DNA from: Mycoplasmopsis pulmonis
GTDB lineage: Bacteria > Bacillota_I > Bacilli_A > Mycoplasmatales > Metamycoplasmataceae
NCBI RefSeq assembly: GCF_900660575.1
Contig: NZ_LR215008.1
Coordinates: forward strand, 620,001 to 684,000
Direction of reading: 5' to 3'
Length of the DNA: 64,000 nucleotides
This document shows positions 9,238 through 17,670 of the stretch, piece after piece. The position numbers were made by a program, and so were the translations under genes. Within the stretch, counting starts at the first letter, position 1. Each line of letters begins with the position of its first letter. The notes beneath the pieces are model-generated. The model had not been told where the DNA came from and searched no databases. It saw only the letters and a program-made list of their open reading frames with translations.

Positions 9238-11796
9238 ATGAAAAATTCTAATATGAAGAAAAAGTTTTTATTCTTTTTAGGTTCTACTTCGTTTTTATCT
9301 ATAGCAGGAGCTACACTAATTGCTTGTCAAAAACAAGACGATGGTGCAATAAAAAAAGACCTAGAATCAAAAATAGATGTTTTAACTTTTTTTCCAAAAA
9401 GTGTTGATGAAACTGCACAATGAACAGTTTCAAGACTACTATCTGAATATAGAACAGCTAAATCTAGTGATAGCAACCTAACTTTTGATGCATTTGTTAA
9501 ATCAAAACTTGGTTCAAAACTTGGTTCTGACTATGAATTAACATTTAAAGAAAAAGGTGCAGACAAAATTGAATATACTATTTATAAAAAGTCTAATAAA
9601 GCTGTTAGTTCTACAAAAGTGTTAGAAGATACTAAAATTGGTCAATCAGATGCTCAAAAAGTAAATGCATGACTTGATAGAGTAAAATCTCTTGTTGCTA
9701 ATAGTAGTGATCTTAAAGGTAAAAAACCTTCGGAAGTAATTGAAATCAAAACTTCAGATGTAAAGTTTAAAGAAACTAAAGATGGTCAAGATGTTGAATT
9801 TGATGTTCCTACAAATTGAGGAACTGTTATTACTAAATCATCTGCTAGTGATGCAGCAAATGATGCAAAAGGAACTTTAAAAGTTTCAGTTCAGTTTTCA
9901 AGTGGTGATTTTCAAAAGAGCAAAGATCTAAATCTTACTGGTTTAAAAACATCAAATAATGAACAAAGCGGATCTAATTCAGACAAAGTCGATTCAGGAA
10001 CAAGCGGATCTAATTCAGACAAAGTCGATTCAGGAACAAGCGGATCTAATTCAGACAAAGTCGATTCAGGAACAAGCGGATCTAATTCAGACAAAGTCGA
10101 TTCAGGAACAAGCGGATCTAATTCAGACAAAGTCGATTCAGGAACAAGCGGATCTAATTCAGACAAAGTCGATTCAGGAACAAGCGGATCTAATTCAGAC
10201 AAAGTCGATTCAGGAACAAGCGGATCTAATTCAGACAAAGTCGATTCAGGAACAAGCGGATCTAATTCAGACAAAGTCGATTCAGGAACAAGCGGATCTA
10301 ATTCAGACAAAGTCGATTCAGGAACAAGCGGATCTAATTCAGACAAAGTCGATTCAGGAACAAGCGGATCTAATTCAGACAAAGTCGATTCAGGAACAAG
10401 CGGATCTAATTCAGACAAAGTCGATTCAGGAACAAGCGGATCTAATTCAGACAAAGTCGATTCAGGAACAAGCGGATCTAATTCAGACAAAGTCGATTCA
10501 GGAACAAGCGGATCTAATTCAGACAAAGTCGATTCAGGAACAAGCGGATCTAATTCAGACAAAGTCGATTCAGGAACAAGCGGATCTAATTCAGACAAAG
10601 TCGATTCAGGAACAAGCGGATCTAATTCAGACAAAGTCGATTCAGGAACAAGCGGATCTAATTCAGACAAAGTCGATTCAGGAACAAGCGGATCTAATTC
10701 AAACAAAGTCGATTCAGGAACAAGCGGATCTAATTCAGACAAAGTCGATTCAGGAACAAGCGGATCTAATTCAAACAAAGTCGATTCAGGAACAAGCGGA
10801 TCTAATTCAGACAAAGTCGATTCAGGAACAAGCGGATCTAATTCAGACAAAGTCGATTCAGGAACAAGCGGATCTAATTCAGACAAAGTCGATTCAGGAA
10901 CAAGCGGATCTAATTCAGACAAAGTCGATTCAGGAACAAGCGGATCTAATTCAGACAAAGTCGATTCAGGAACAAGCGGATCTAATTCAGACAAAGTCGA
11001 TTCAGGAACAAGCGGATCTAATTCAGACAAAGTCGATTCAGGAACAAGCGGATCTAATTCAGACAAAGTCGATTCAGGAACAAGCGGATCTAATTCAGAC
11101 AAAGTCGATTCAGGAACAAGCGGATCTAATTCAGACAAAGTCGATTCAGGAACAAGCGGATCTAATTCAGACAAAGTCGATTCAGGAACAAGCGGATCTA
11201 ATTCAGACAAAGTCGATTCAGGAACAAGCGGATCTAATTCAGACAAAGTCGATTCAGGAACAAGCGGATCTAATTCAGACAAAGTCGATTCAGGAACAAG
11301 CGGATCTAATTCAGACAAAGTCGATTCAGGAACAAGCGGATCTAATTCAGACAAAGTCGATTCAGGAACAAGCGGATCTAATTCAGACAAAGTCGATTCA
11401 GGAACAAGCGGATCTAATTCAGACAAAGTCGATTCAGGAACAAGCGGATCTAATTCAGACAAAGTCGATTCAGGAACAAGCGGATCTAATTCAGACAAAG
11501 TCGATTCAGGAACAAGCGGATCTAATTCAGACAAAGTCGATTCAGGAACAAGCGGATCTAATTCAGACAAAGTCGATTCAGGAACAAGCGGATCTAATTC
11601 AGACAAAGTCGATTCAGGAACAAGCGGATCTAATTCAGACAAAGTCGATTCAGGAACAAGCGGATCTAATTCAGACAAAGTCGATTCAGGAACAAGCGGA
11701 TCTAATTCAGACAAAGTCGATTCAGGAACAAGCGGATCTAATTCAGACAAAGTCGATTCAGGAACAAGCGGATCTAATTCAGACAATGATGTTTAA
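9238..11796 (+). CDS. vsa: Expressed variable surface lipoprotein Vsa (50-repeat form)
   Basis: An 852-residue lipoprotein, the only vsa copy in the window with a start, ribosome site (AGGAGA) and signal peptide (lipobox LIAC, Cys30). Residues 31-237 form the constant domain, with KKPSEVIEI and GTLKVSVQFSSGDFQ. At residue 238 the vrs encodes TSNNEQS, where the variable part starts. Fifty copies of SGSNSDKVDSGT follow, ending SDNDV. In M. pulmonis the repeat length of Vsa governs complement resistance and adhesion; 50 units would be a long, shielding form. Silent cassettes on both sides share the vrs, and hvsR lies about 5 kb downstream. Two TGA codons in the constant domain and its borders encode Trp. 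Confidence 0.95.
9941..9967 (+). other. vsa recombination site (vrs) in the expressed gene
   Basis: Spacer ACATCAAA and right arm TAATGAACA match the other sites exactly. The left arm, GGTTTAAAA, matches the palindromic arm at only five of nine positions because it also encodes the end of the constant domain (TGLKTSNNEQ). The conserved core runs 9950-9967. Confidence 0.85.
9967..11796 (+). repeat. 36-bp tandem repeat, 50 full units plus a partial
   Basis: Unit AGCGGATCT...GGAACA encodes SGSNSDKVDSGT. Full units start every 36 bp from 9967 to 11731, with a partial 51st ending the gene. All look identical at DNA level except units 21 and 23, where GAC becomes AAC (Asp to Asn). Such uniformity implies recent expansion by slippage or unequal exchange. 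The exact count could differ between cells or assemblies. Confidence 0.95.
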
Positions 11797-12250
11797 TACA
11801 TTTATCTAATTTTTCAAACAAAAAATCATATAAAATAAAATTTAAAACGAGAAATAAAACAAAATTGTCCAAAAACTATTAACCTATTTCAATAAATTGA
11901 AAGTAAAATATATTATTTTAATAGTATTTATTTAATATTAAAAGATTCTAAATATTGTTTTAAATTTAGGCAAGAAAATATATTCTTGTCTTTTTTTATT
12001 TTTTTTAAATTGATTAGTCATTTTGCAACTAAAGTTTAAAACCTTAGTTTGTTAACTATCCAATCAAGCTAATTATTTTAAAAACATTAATTGAAAATAA
12101 TTTATTAAAAATTTATTGATTGTAAGCTAAATTATTTCTAAAAAATGAATCATGAATTTTTAAAATATTTTTATTACTTATGTTTAGTTTTTCTAATTAC
12201 TGTAAATCTTTTTTGTTATCTAGTAGTTTCTTTGTTAAGGTCTAAAGTTA
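11797..12250. other. AT-rich spacer downstream of vsa
   Basis: No ORF or recognisable gene remnant. The only clear element is the terminator at 11968-11999. Several short AT-only runs occur, but nothing that can be interpreted. Confidence 0.4.
11968..11999 (+). terminator. Terminator of the expressed vsa gene
   Basis: CAAGAA - AATATA - TTCTTG followed by T, C and seven T residues, about 170 bp after the vsa stop. This is a normal intrinsic terminator on the plus strand. The transcript would have an unusually long 3' tail for this genome. Confidence 0.75.
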
Positions 12251-12499
12251 TTACTTTAAATATATTTTGATAGCCTTTTTCTTATTATTTTTAATGCTTA
12301 AATAAGCATTATTTGAATCAATATAAAGATATTTTCTAGTCTTAGTTATATCTTTAAAATCTAAATAATTTATTACTAAAATTAATTTAAAATCCCCTTC
12401 TTTGATATGATAAATTTCTATTTTTTTAATGTTGTAATCATTAAGAGATGGAAATATGAGACAAACTCATCCCTCAGCAGGAGAAATAAATAACGAAGC
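12251..12499 (-). pseudogene. Truncated 3' end of an unknown gene
   Basis: An 82-codon minus-strand frame is open from a TAG at 12500 to a TAA at 12251, with no start or ribosome site. It contains AEGWVCLIFPSLNDYNIKKI and GDFKLILVINYLDFKD, a beta-rich pattern with a TGA-encoded Trp, so it looks like genuine former coding sequence. Its 5' side is cut off by the duplicated cassette block starting near 12515. A beta-sandwich lipoprotein end is possible but not proven. Confidence 0.5.
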
Positions 12500-12514
12500 C
12501 TACAACAAAGATAA

Positions 12515-13610
12515 GTATAAAATAATCCAAAGTTATAAAAAAACAAGAGCTTGCTTTTTAATAAAGTACTCTTGTTTTTTGATTTAGTAAATTAATAAAA
12601 TATTAAATATTTAAATATTTTGTATACATAAAAATTTAAATTTCAATAAAAATATTAAGTTTTCATTTTATTTTCTAAAACTCAAATTAATTAAAAGTTA
12701 ACATTTTATTTATATATTACTGAAAATGATTTTTCTGAACCTAATTCATTTATCTTTTTTAGATGTTCTTTTAGTTTTTCTATAATTGGATCTAATTTTT
12801 CTTCTATAGTTTGTTTTTCACTTTTTATTTTTTCTAATTTTTTAGTTAAATCTTCTAATTTTACTTTTGCATCTTGAATTACATTTTTAAATTTATCTTC
12901 TTGCTCTTTTGTTAGTTCTATTTTGGTAAATACTGATTTTTTTTGATCTTCTGTTAATCCTTTAATTAATGAATCAAACTCCTCTAGGGAAATAGACTCT
13001 TTATTTAGTAAAGTTTCTTGCTCTTTTGTTAGTTTTACATCTTTTGCTGCATTTTTAAAATTTTCTAATTTTAGCTTAAAAAGTAATGATTTAAGATTAT
13101 TTGAAATTAATTCTGATTGTTTTACCAAAACAATTTCTTCTTGATCTTTTAAATCTAGCTCTTGAGATACAAGATCTATTTTTTTGGTTGTTTCCTCTAA
13201 ATCCCTTGATATTGACTTCAATGCATTATCATCTTGATTACTTTCAAATTTTGAAATAATTAAATCTTTTGATACACCTTCACTATTAGAAGAGCTCAAC
13301 ATTAAACTAATTCCTAGACTAAATTTGTTATTTTTTTCATTTTCTTCTTTTTGAAATGAAAGTAAAAGTTTTACACCATTAGGTATTGAAAAATCTGAAT
13401 TATCTGCTTTCTTAACTTTTATTTCAGTACTTGAAGAATTTAAAACAATTTCACTTTTAGTTTCAAATTTTGAGCTTATTTCAACAGATTCAATACTATC
13501 AAGCAACATTTGAAGATCTACTTGGTTAGTTTTTCCTGTATCAGAACCATTTCCTCCAGTTTGACCTTCAATTTTTTCTGAATTATTTTGATTTTGTTCA
13601 TTATTTGATG
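12515..13610 (-). repeat. 1.1-kb direct repeat, copy 2
   Basis: Direct copy of 7685-8782. At its vrs end it is joined to a different flank: 5' of the site it shares TTA-GCATCAAA with the left inverted arm, whereas copy 1 has TAA-ACATCAAA. The junctions of the duplication thus coincide with the recombination site. Confidence 0.9.
12541..12580 (+). terminator. Duplicate of the inter-cassette terminator
   Basis: ACAAGAG ... CTCTTGT hairpin with a T-run, nearly identical to the one at 7707-7753, located at the 3' flank of the second minus-strand silent cassette. It came with the 1.1-kb block duplication. Confidence 0.75.
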
Positions 13611-13611
13611 C
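12706..13611 (-). pseudogene. vsa: Silent vsa cassette without tandem repeats, copy 2
   Basis: A 301-codon promoterless frame starting at the vrs with ASNNEQNQNNSEKIEGQTGG. It is almost identical to the cassette at 7878. The only clear protein differences are the first residue (Ala for Thr) and, near the C-terminus, ELGSEKSF in place of ELDSTKSF. It is inverted relative to the expressed gene, so a single inversion (9950-13610) would bring it into expression. Confidence 0.88.
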
Positions 13612-13618
13612 TAATGAA
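13593..13618 (-). other. vsa recombination site (vrs), silent cassette 3
   Basis: Minus-strand reading: arm TGTTCATTA, spacer GCATCAAA, arm TAATGAACA, identical to the site at 6550 and inverted to it. The TGTTCATTA arm lies within the shared inverted repeat, and the cassette lies beyond the other arm. Confidence 0.85.
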
Positions 13619-13853
13619 CAAAAAATTTTTTAATTTTTATCAAAAAAACTATCAAATTTAGATTTCTTAAAAGTTAAAAAATATACAAATTTATGGCATT
13701 TACTAAGTAATTTGGTTTGTTTTGGTCATAACTTAACAATTCTAAAAATTGATTGGTTTTTTTAAAAATATGTTAAAATGTAGATCTAATTTTATTTCGA
13801 ATTCAAAAATTCTTATTTTATTTAATATACAAAAAAATTAAGTGAGGTTATTT

Positions 13854-15891
13854 ATGAATAAAAAATATTTTAAAAAATATAGCTGAGTGCTAATTCTTTC
13901 AACAAGTATTCTAGCTCCAATGACATTAGCTTCATGTAATCATAATGTTGCTAAAAAAGAAGACAAAACTCAAAGTGACTCTTCTAACTTGTCTAATAAA
14001 ACAAACAAATCTGATCCAAATGATCATCTTAAAGATAAAGATAAAAATGTATCTCAAGATAACAAAGATTCAACTAATAAAGCAGTTTCTAACGAAAACT
14101 CACAAACTCAAAGTCAAAAGACTAATGAATCTAGTCAAAATACAAAAGATGACTCTTCAAAAACTAGCAATTTAATTACCGATCAAAATAGCTCTTCAAA
14201 TTCTAAGAGCAAAATCCAAGAAAATAAACAAGCTCAAAAGGATCAAAACACTAGTGCTGTTAATGTTAGTGCTTTAGAAAAACAAACAAAAAATGATGAA
14301 AACATATCTTTGGCAAATTCAAAAGATACAAATGTCATTTTAAAAAATGATGAAAAAGTAGCTCTTGCATAAGGATGATTCTAAAGAAAAGTCAAAAAAC
14401 TCAAGTGATTTAAATTTAAAAACGCCAGTTGAAAATAGGCAAAACAAAAATGAAGTCAAAGATGATAAAAAAGCTCTTCAATGATGGCAAAAACTAAATG
14501 AAAGCGCTTCTATATTAGAGTCCTTTAGTTATGATCAAACTAGCTTATCTTTAACTTTTAAAGAAGGTATGCCCTTAGGTCTAGAAGTAGTTTTAAAATT
14601 GGAAAATTTAGACTCTCATGAAGAAAAACAAATAAGCTTTAAAACTACAAATGGCAAAGTTCAAAATGTTTTACTTACCTCTAGCAATTTAACAAGTGGA
14701 AAATGAAAGATAAAAAGTTTTAGTTTTGACAAAACTTATAGTCATAGTCCAACAACTGAAACAACTTTTGATTTTAAGACAAATGAAAAACTTAACCAAG
14801 AAAGAGTTGAAAAAATTCAAAGAGTAATAGACGAATATCAAATTAAGATTAAACAAAATTACAAAGATAAGCCAATTATTTCAGAATATGCCCTTTCTAA
14901 TTTTGATTTAAATCTAAATTTCAAAGATTTGGAAATAGTTAATAATTCTCTTAAATTTGATGGTTCTAATCTAAATCAAGATTTAAAAAGTGAAAAGCAA
15001 ATGAAAATAACTTTTGAAAAAGTTAGTGAAAATCAGGCAAATAAAACAAGAAAAGCTCATTTTAAAATTACTACTTTAGACAATCTTGTTTTTGAAAAAA
15101 CTCTTGAGTGAAGTTATAAAACTAATAAAGAATATTTAGATGAATTTAAAAATGGCAGCGCTCTATGAGATGATTTGCAAGCAAGTCTAACTTCGGTTTT
15201 TGAAAAAAGTCTTTGACATCCTTATCAGCTTCCAAAAGCAAAAAGCAAAATTAATACTATTAATTTAATTAATGATGTTAGTGCCTCTTTTCAAGGATAT
15301 GATTATTTAGATGATTTTAATGGAAGTGCCAAGTTAAAATTCAAATTACAAAGAGGACAAGAGCAAAGAGATATAACTTTTACAATAAATGCGTTTTTAA
15401 AGGTTTCTTTAATAGATCCTTTATATAAAGGAAATCTTAGAAATTCAGAATTTGATGTAAAAGCAAGTAGTAATGGTTATTGACTAGGTCAATACTATAC
15501 AGCAGCTGAAGTTTTTAAACATTATTCAAATGGCAAAAGTTATTGATATGCCACAGCAAACGATGGCAATCCTTGACTTGAGTTTTCTTGAAAAGATAAT
15601 ACATTAGCTGATATTTATGGTTTTGAACTACTTTTTTGAAATAACAAAGATTATTACAAAAAAGACTCTTATAAAGTTGAATACAAAAGCAATGGCAACT
15701 CAGAGTGAAAAGCTCTAGAAAATGTTGAAATAACTTCTATGCCTTTTGAAAAAGATAAGTGCTTTATTCAAGAAATAGTCAAAATTAAAAAAGAAAGAAT
15801 TAGTGCTGTAAGAATAGTCTTTTTAAAAGACAAAAAACCAACTTATCCTTCTGTTTTTAGTTTAAATCCTATAGTAAGAACTGTTTTTTAA
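13854..15891 (+). pseudogene. Surface lipoprotein, frameshifted inverted copy
   Basis: This copy of the 678-residue lipoprotein has one extra T at 14370. It turns GCA AAG into GCA TAA, so translation would end after 172 residues (signal peptide plus most of the disordered spacer). The remaining 505 codons stay open in the shifted frame, so the lesion looks recent. Promoter, AGTGAGG site and lipobox (Cys28) are intact. The C-terminal discoidin-like part carries several amino-acid changes against the left copy (for example FDVKAS for FNIKAS, ANDGNP for SSDGSP, KDKCF for KDKRF). The inserted T is not in a long homopolymer, so slippage is not the obvious cause; a sequencing error cannot be excluded. 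Confidence 0.85.
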
Positions 15892-15913
15892 TTAACTATC
15901 TTTAAATTAATAA

Positions 15914-15947
15914 AAAATTCCAACTATTTTGCATAGTTGGTTTTTTA
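15914..15947 (+). terminator. Terminator of the right flanking lipoprotein
   Basis: CCAACTAT / ATAGTTGG hairpin followed by TTTTTTA, identical to the left copy at 4225-4262. Inverted-repeat homology ends just after it. Confidence 0.85.
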
Positions 15948-16261
15948 ATAAATTAATAATTTATTCATAATAACTTTTTAATACTAAAAAACTTTTAAAT
16001 ATATTTTATGTATTAATTTTTTTAGTTAAATTATTTAAAAAAATGATTAGATCTTTTTCTAATTTAGTTGTTAAATTTTGATAAATTTAAGCCTTTAAAT
16101 GATGAATTGTTATTTACATTATTTCAATTGATTTATCAATCTTTTTGTATTATCAAATTTGTGCAACTTACAATTTTAAAGTATAACTTTAGTCCATTTA
16201 TTTAACAAAAGACAATATGAAAAAAATATAAAATTAAAATAAATTTAATCTTTTATATTTT

Positions 16262-16344
16262 TTAAAAAACTTGCACTAAAACAAGTGCTAAAGCTCAAAA
16301 AATCAATGTTAAAAAAATTAAAAAGTAAAAAAAGTAACCTCCTT
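16262..16344 (-). other. Possible hydrophobic micro-ORF behind a strong ribosome site
   Basis: A perfect AAGGAGG (16338-16344, minus strand) is followed by a frame reading FFYFLIFLTLIFWALALVL and then VQVF and TAA (16262). It would be a single membrane-spanning peptide of about 23 residues. No ATG, GTG or TTG lies at proper spacing, so translation is doubtful unless a rare start such as ATT is used. Confidence 0.25.
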
Positions 16345-16376
16345 TATTAGCTTAATTAAAGAGATTTTGAATTCAT

Positions 16377-16394
16377 TATGTTCATTATTTAATT
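16377..16394 (-). other. Half vrs-like site
   Basis: Matches the 18-bp vrs core at 15 of 18 positions, with the right arm TAATGAACA intact. The spacer (AAATTAAA) and left arm are degenerate. It lies between the locus and hvsR in the same orientation as the minus-strand cassettes. It may be a relic of a lost cassette or a chance match. Confidence 0.35.
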
Positions 16395-16603
16395 TATAAA
16401 ATTAAATGTTTCTTTAGTAATTTATATAGATGATTGCAAGGGGAAAAATTTAATCTTAGAAAGGAAAGATAATCTAAAAAAAATTAAATTTAATAAAGAA
16501 TTTAAATTAAAAAAATTTTGTATAAATTAAGATTTGTAAGTTAATAATGTAAATAAGTTTTATTTATATTTAGTTATTTTTAGTAAGGAAGGGTCATTTA
16601 ATA

Positions 16604-16696
16604 TTGAAATCTTCTTTTATAAAAAAATCTATTCCTTTACCAAAGCAATGTTTTTGAAATGAAAAAACACTTTTATTGAATAAATACAACATTTAA
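16604..16696 (+). other. Short coding-like fragment
   Basis: A TTG 11 bases after AAGGAAGG opens a 30-codon frame containing SSFIKKSIPLPKQCFWNEKT with a TGA-encoded Trp, ending in TAA. The composition is protein-like, but it is too short to recognise. It could be a micro-protein or the 5' stub of a deleted gene. Confidence 0.25.
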
Positions 16697-16741
16697 AAGT
16701 AATTCAAGATCAATATTAAAGATAAAAAATTAACAAAGAGA

Positions 16742-16788
16742 ACAAAAAAACAAGAGGCTTTTAACAAAAAAGCACTCATGTTTTTTTG
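16742..16788 (-). terminator. Terminator of hvsR
   Basis: On the minus strand, GAGTGCTTTT pairs with AAAAGCCTC (one bulged base) within an ACA...TGT stem, and TTTTTTTG follows. It lies 20-65 bp after the hvsR stop. Confidence 0.75.
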
Positions 16789-16808
16789 TTTCAAACTTAA
16801 TGAAATTT

Positions 16809-17555
16809 TTATTTATTTAAATGTTTTAAGTATATTTTTCTATTGTAGCTCTCTGAAGAATTTACATATTGAAAAGTTGTATTAATTGATGAGTGTCCAA
16901 GTTGAAGCATAATAGTTTTAGGATCAGCTCCACTTTGCATCATATGAGTTGCAAAGCTTCGCCTTAATGAGTGAGGTGAAAATTCCTTTCCTAAAATTTT
17001 TTTAATTTCAATACGAAGAGTTTTTAAAGACATAGGATATCTTAAATCTGGATAGTAATTTCTAAAAGTATTAAAGGTCTCTTCTAAATAAAGAATTTGT
17101 CGATTTTTATTTCCTTTACCATGGACATAAAGTTTTTTATTGACCAAGATTAAGGTGTTAAGCTCTCCAATTCTAATTCCTGTTTGATATAAAAATCTAA
17201 TTAAAATCTTGGTTTTTTTAATTCTTTCACTATCATTTTCTTCGAATTGAGTTAATTTTAAAAGCCTTTTATTTTTTAAAACAGGTCGATAAACAATATC
17301 AATTTTTTTAATCTTTAAAAATAAAAGATCTTCAACTTTTTTGTATTTTTTATGAAATTTCAAAAAACCCTTGTAAGAGGCTAAAAGCATTCTTTGATAA
17401 TGAGCTCCATTAGAATCATCTACAATGATTTTCATGATTTTGCGATGACTATTATTTTCAACATCAAGTTTTTTGCTTAAGATTCTTCATGAAGAATCTA
17501 CATATTTTTTTGATAAATTTCTTTTTTCAAGAAAAGCACAATATTTTTCAATCAT
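16809..17555 (-). CDS. hvsR: HvsR-type site-specific tyrosine recombinase
   Basis: A 248-residue XerC/D-like integrase family enzyme. The catalytic set is complete: Arg128 (TGIRIGE), Lys147 (HGKGNKNR), His195 and Arg198 (SPHSLRRSFATH), His221 (LGHSSI), Tyr230 nucleophile (FQYVN). The start chosen (MIEKYCAFLEKRNLSKKYVD) follows an AGGAGG site and supplies the N-terminal core-binding helices. It needs one TGA as Trp. In M. pulmonis HvsR inverts vsa genes and also the hsd restriction loci. Its position beside the vsa locus with four matching sites fits this. It stands alone, with its own terminator. Confidence 0.93.
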
Positions 17556-17617
17556 ATTTCCTCCTGTTAATTTAAATTTTGATTTTAAAAAAGCTAACTA
17601 TTTTTAAAATCAAAAAT

Positions 17618-17646
17618 ACAAAAAAACAGAACAGATGTTCTGTTGA
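17618..17646 (-). terminator. Terminator of the rpsB-tsf operon
   Basis: Minus-strand AACAGAACA - TC - TGTTCTGTT followed by TTTTT, 25 bp past the tsf stop. It separates the ribosomal operon from hvsR. Confidence 0.85.
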
Positions 17647-17670
17647 AATACAATTGTCAAAATGACAAAA

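Larger units (their letters stand above)
13593..15947 (+). repeat. Right arm of the 2.35-kb inverted repeat flanking the vsa locus
   Basis: Inverted copy of 4223-6575. Differences are two single-base insertions (14370 and just after the stop codon) and a set of substitutions concentrated in the last 500 bp of the lipoprotein gene. The arms bracket all vsa sequences in the window. Confidence 0.93.
15948..16741. other. Gene-poor spacer between the vsa locus and hvsR
   Basis: About 800 bp of AT-rich DNA without a conventional gene. It holds a ribosome-site/hydrophobic micro-ORF (16262-16344), a half vrs (16377-16394) and a short coding-like piece (16604-16696), each listed separately. The remainder shows no structure. 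Confidence 0.5.

Noticed and set aside
6695-11796. CRISPR arrays suggested by regular 36-bp repeats
   Set aside because: Repeats are adjacent with no unique spacers, are translated in frame, and there are no cas genes.
9912-11809. Minus-strand 624-codon frame and a second plus frame across the expressed array
   Set aside because: Both are shadows of the 36-bp repeat. The Vsa frame runs from a lipoprotein signal through the repeats to TAA.
16809-17555. A chromosomal XerC/XerD or a prophage integrase
   Set aside because: There are no phage genes or att-like tRNA context, and four matching vrs sites in the adjacent vsa locus make HvsR the better call.
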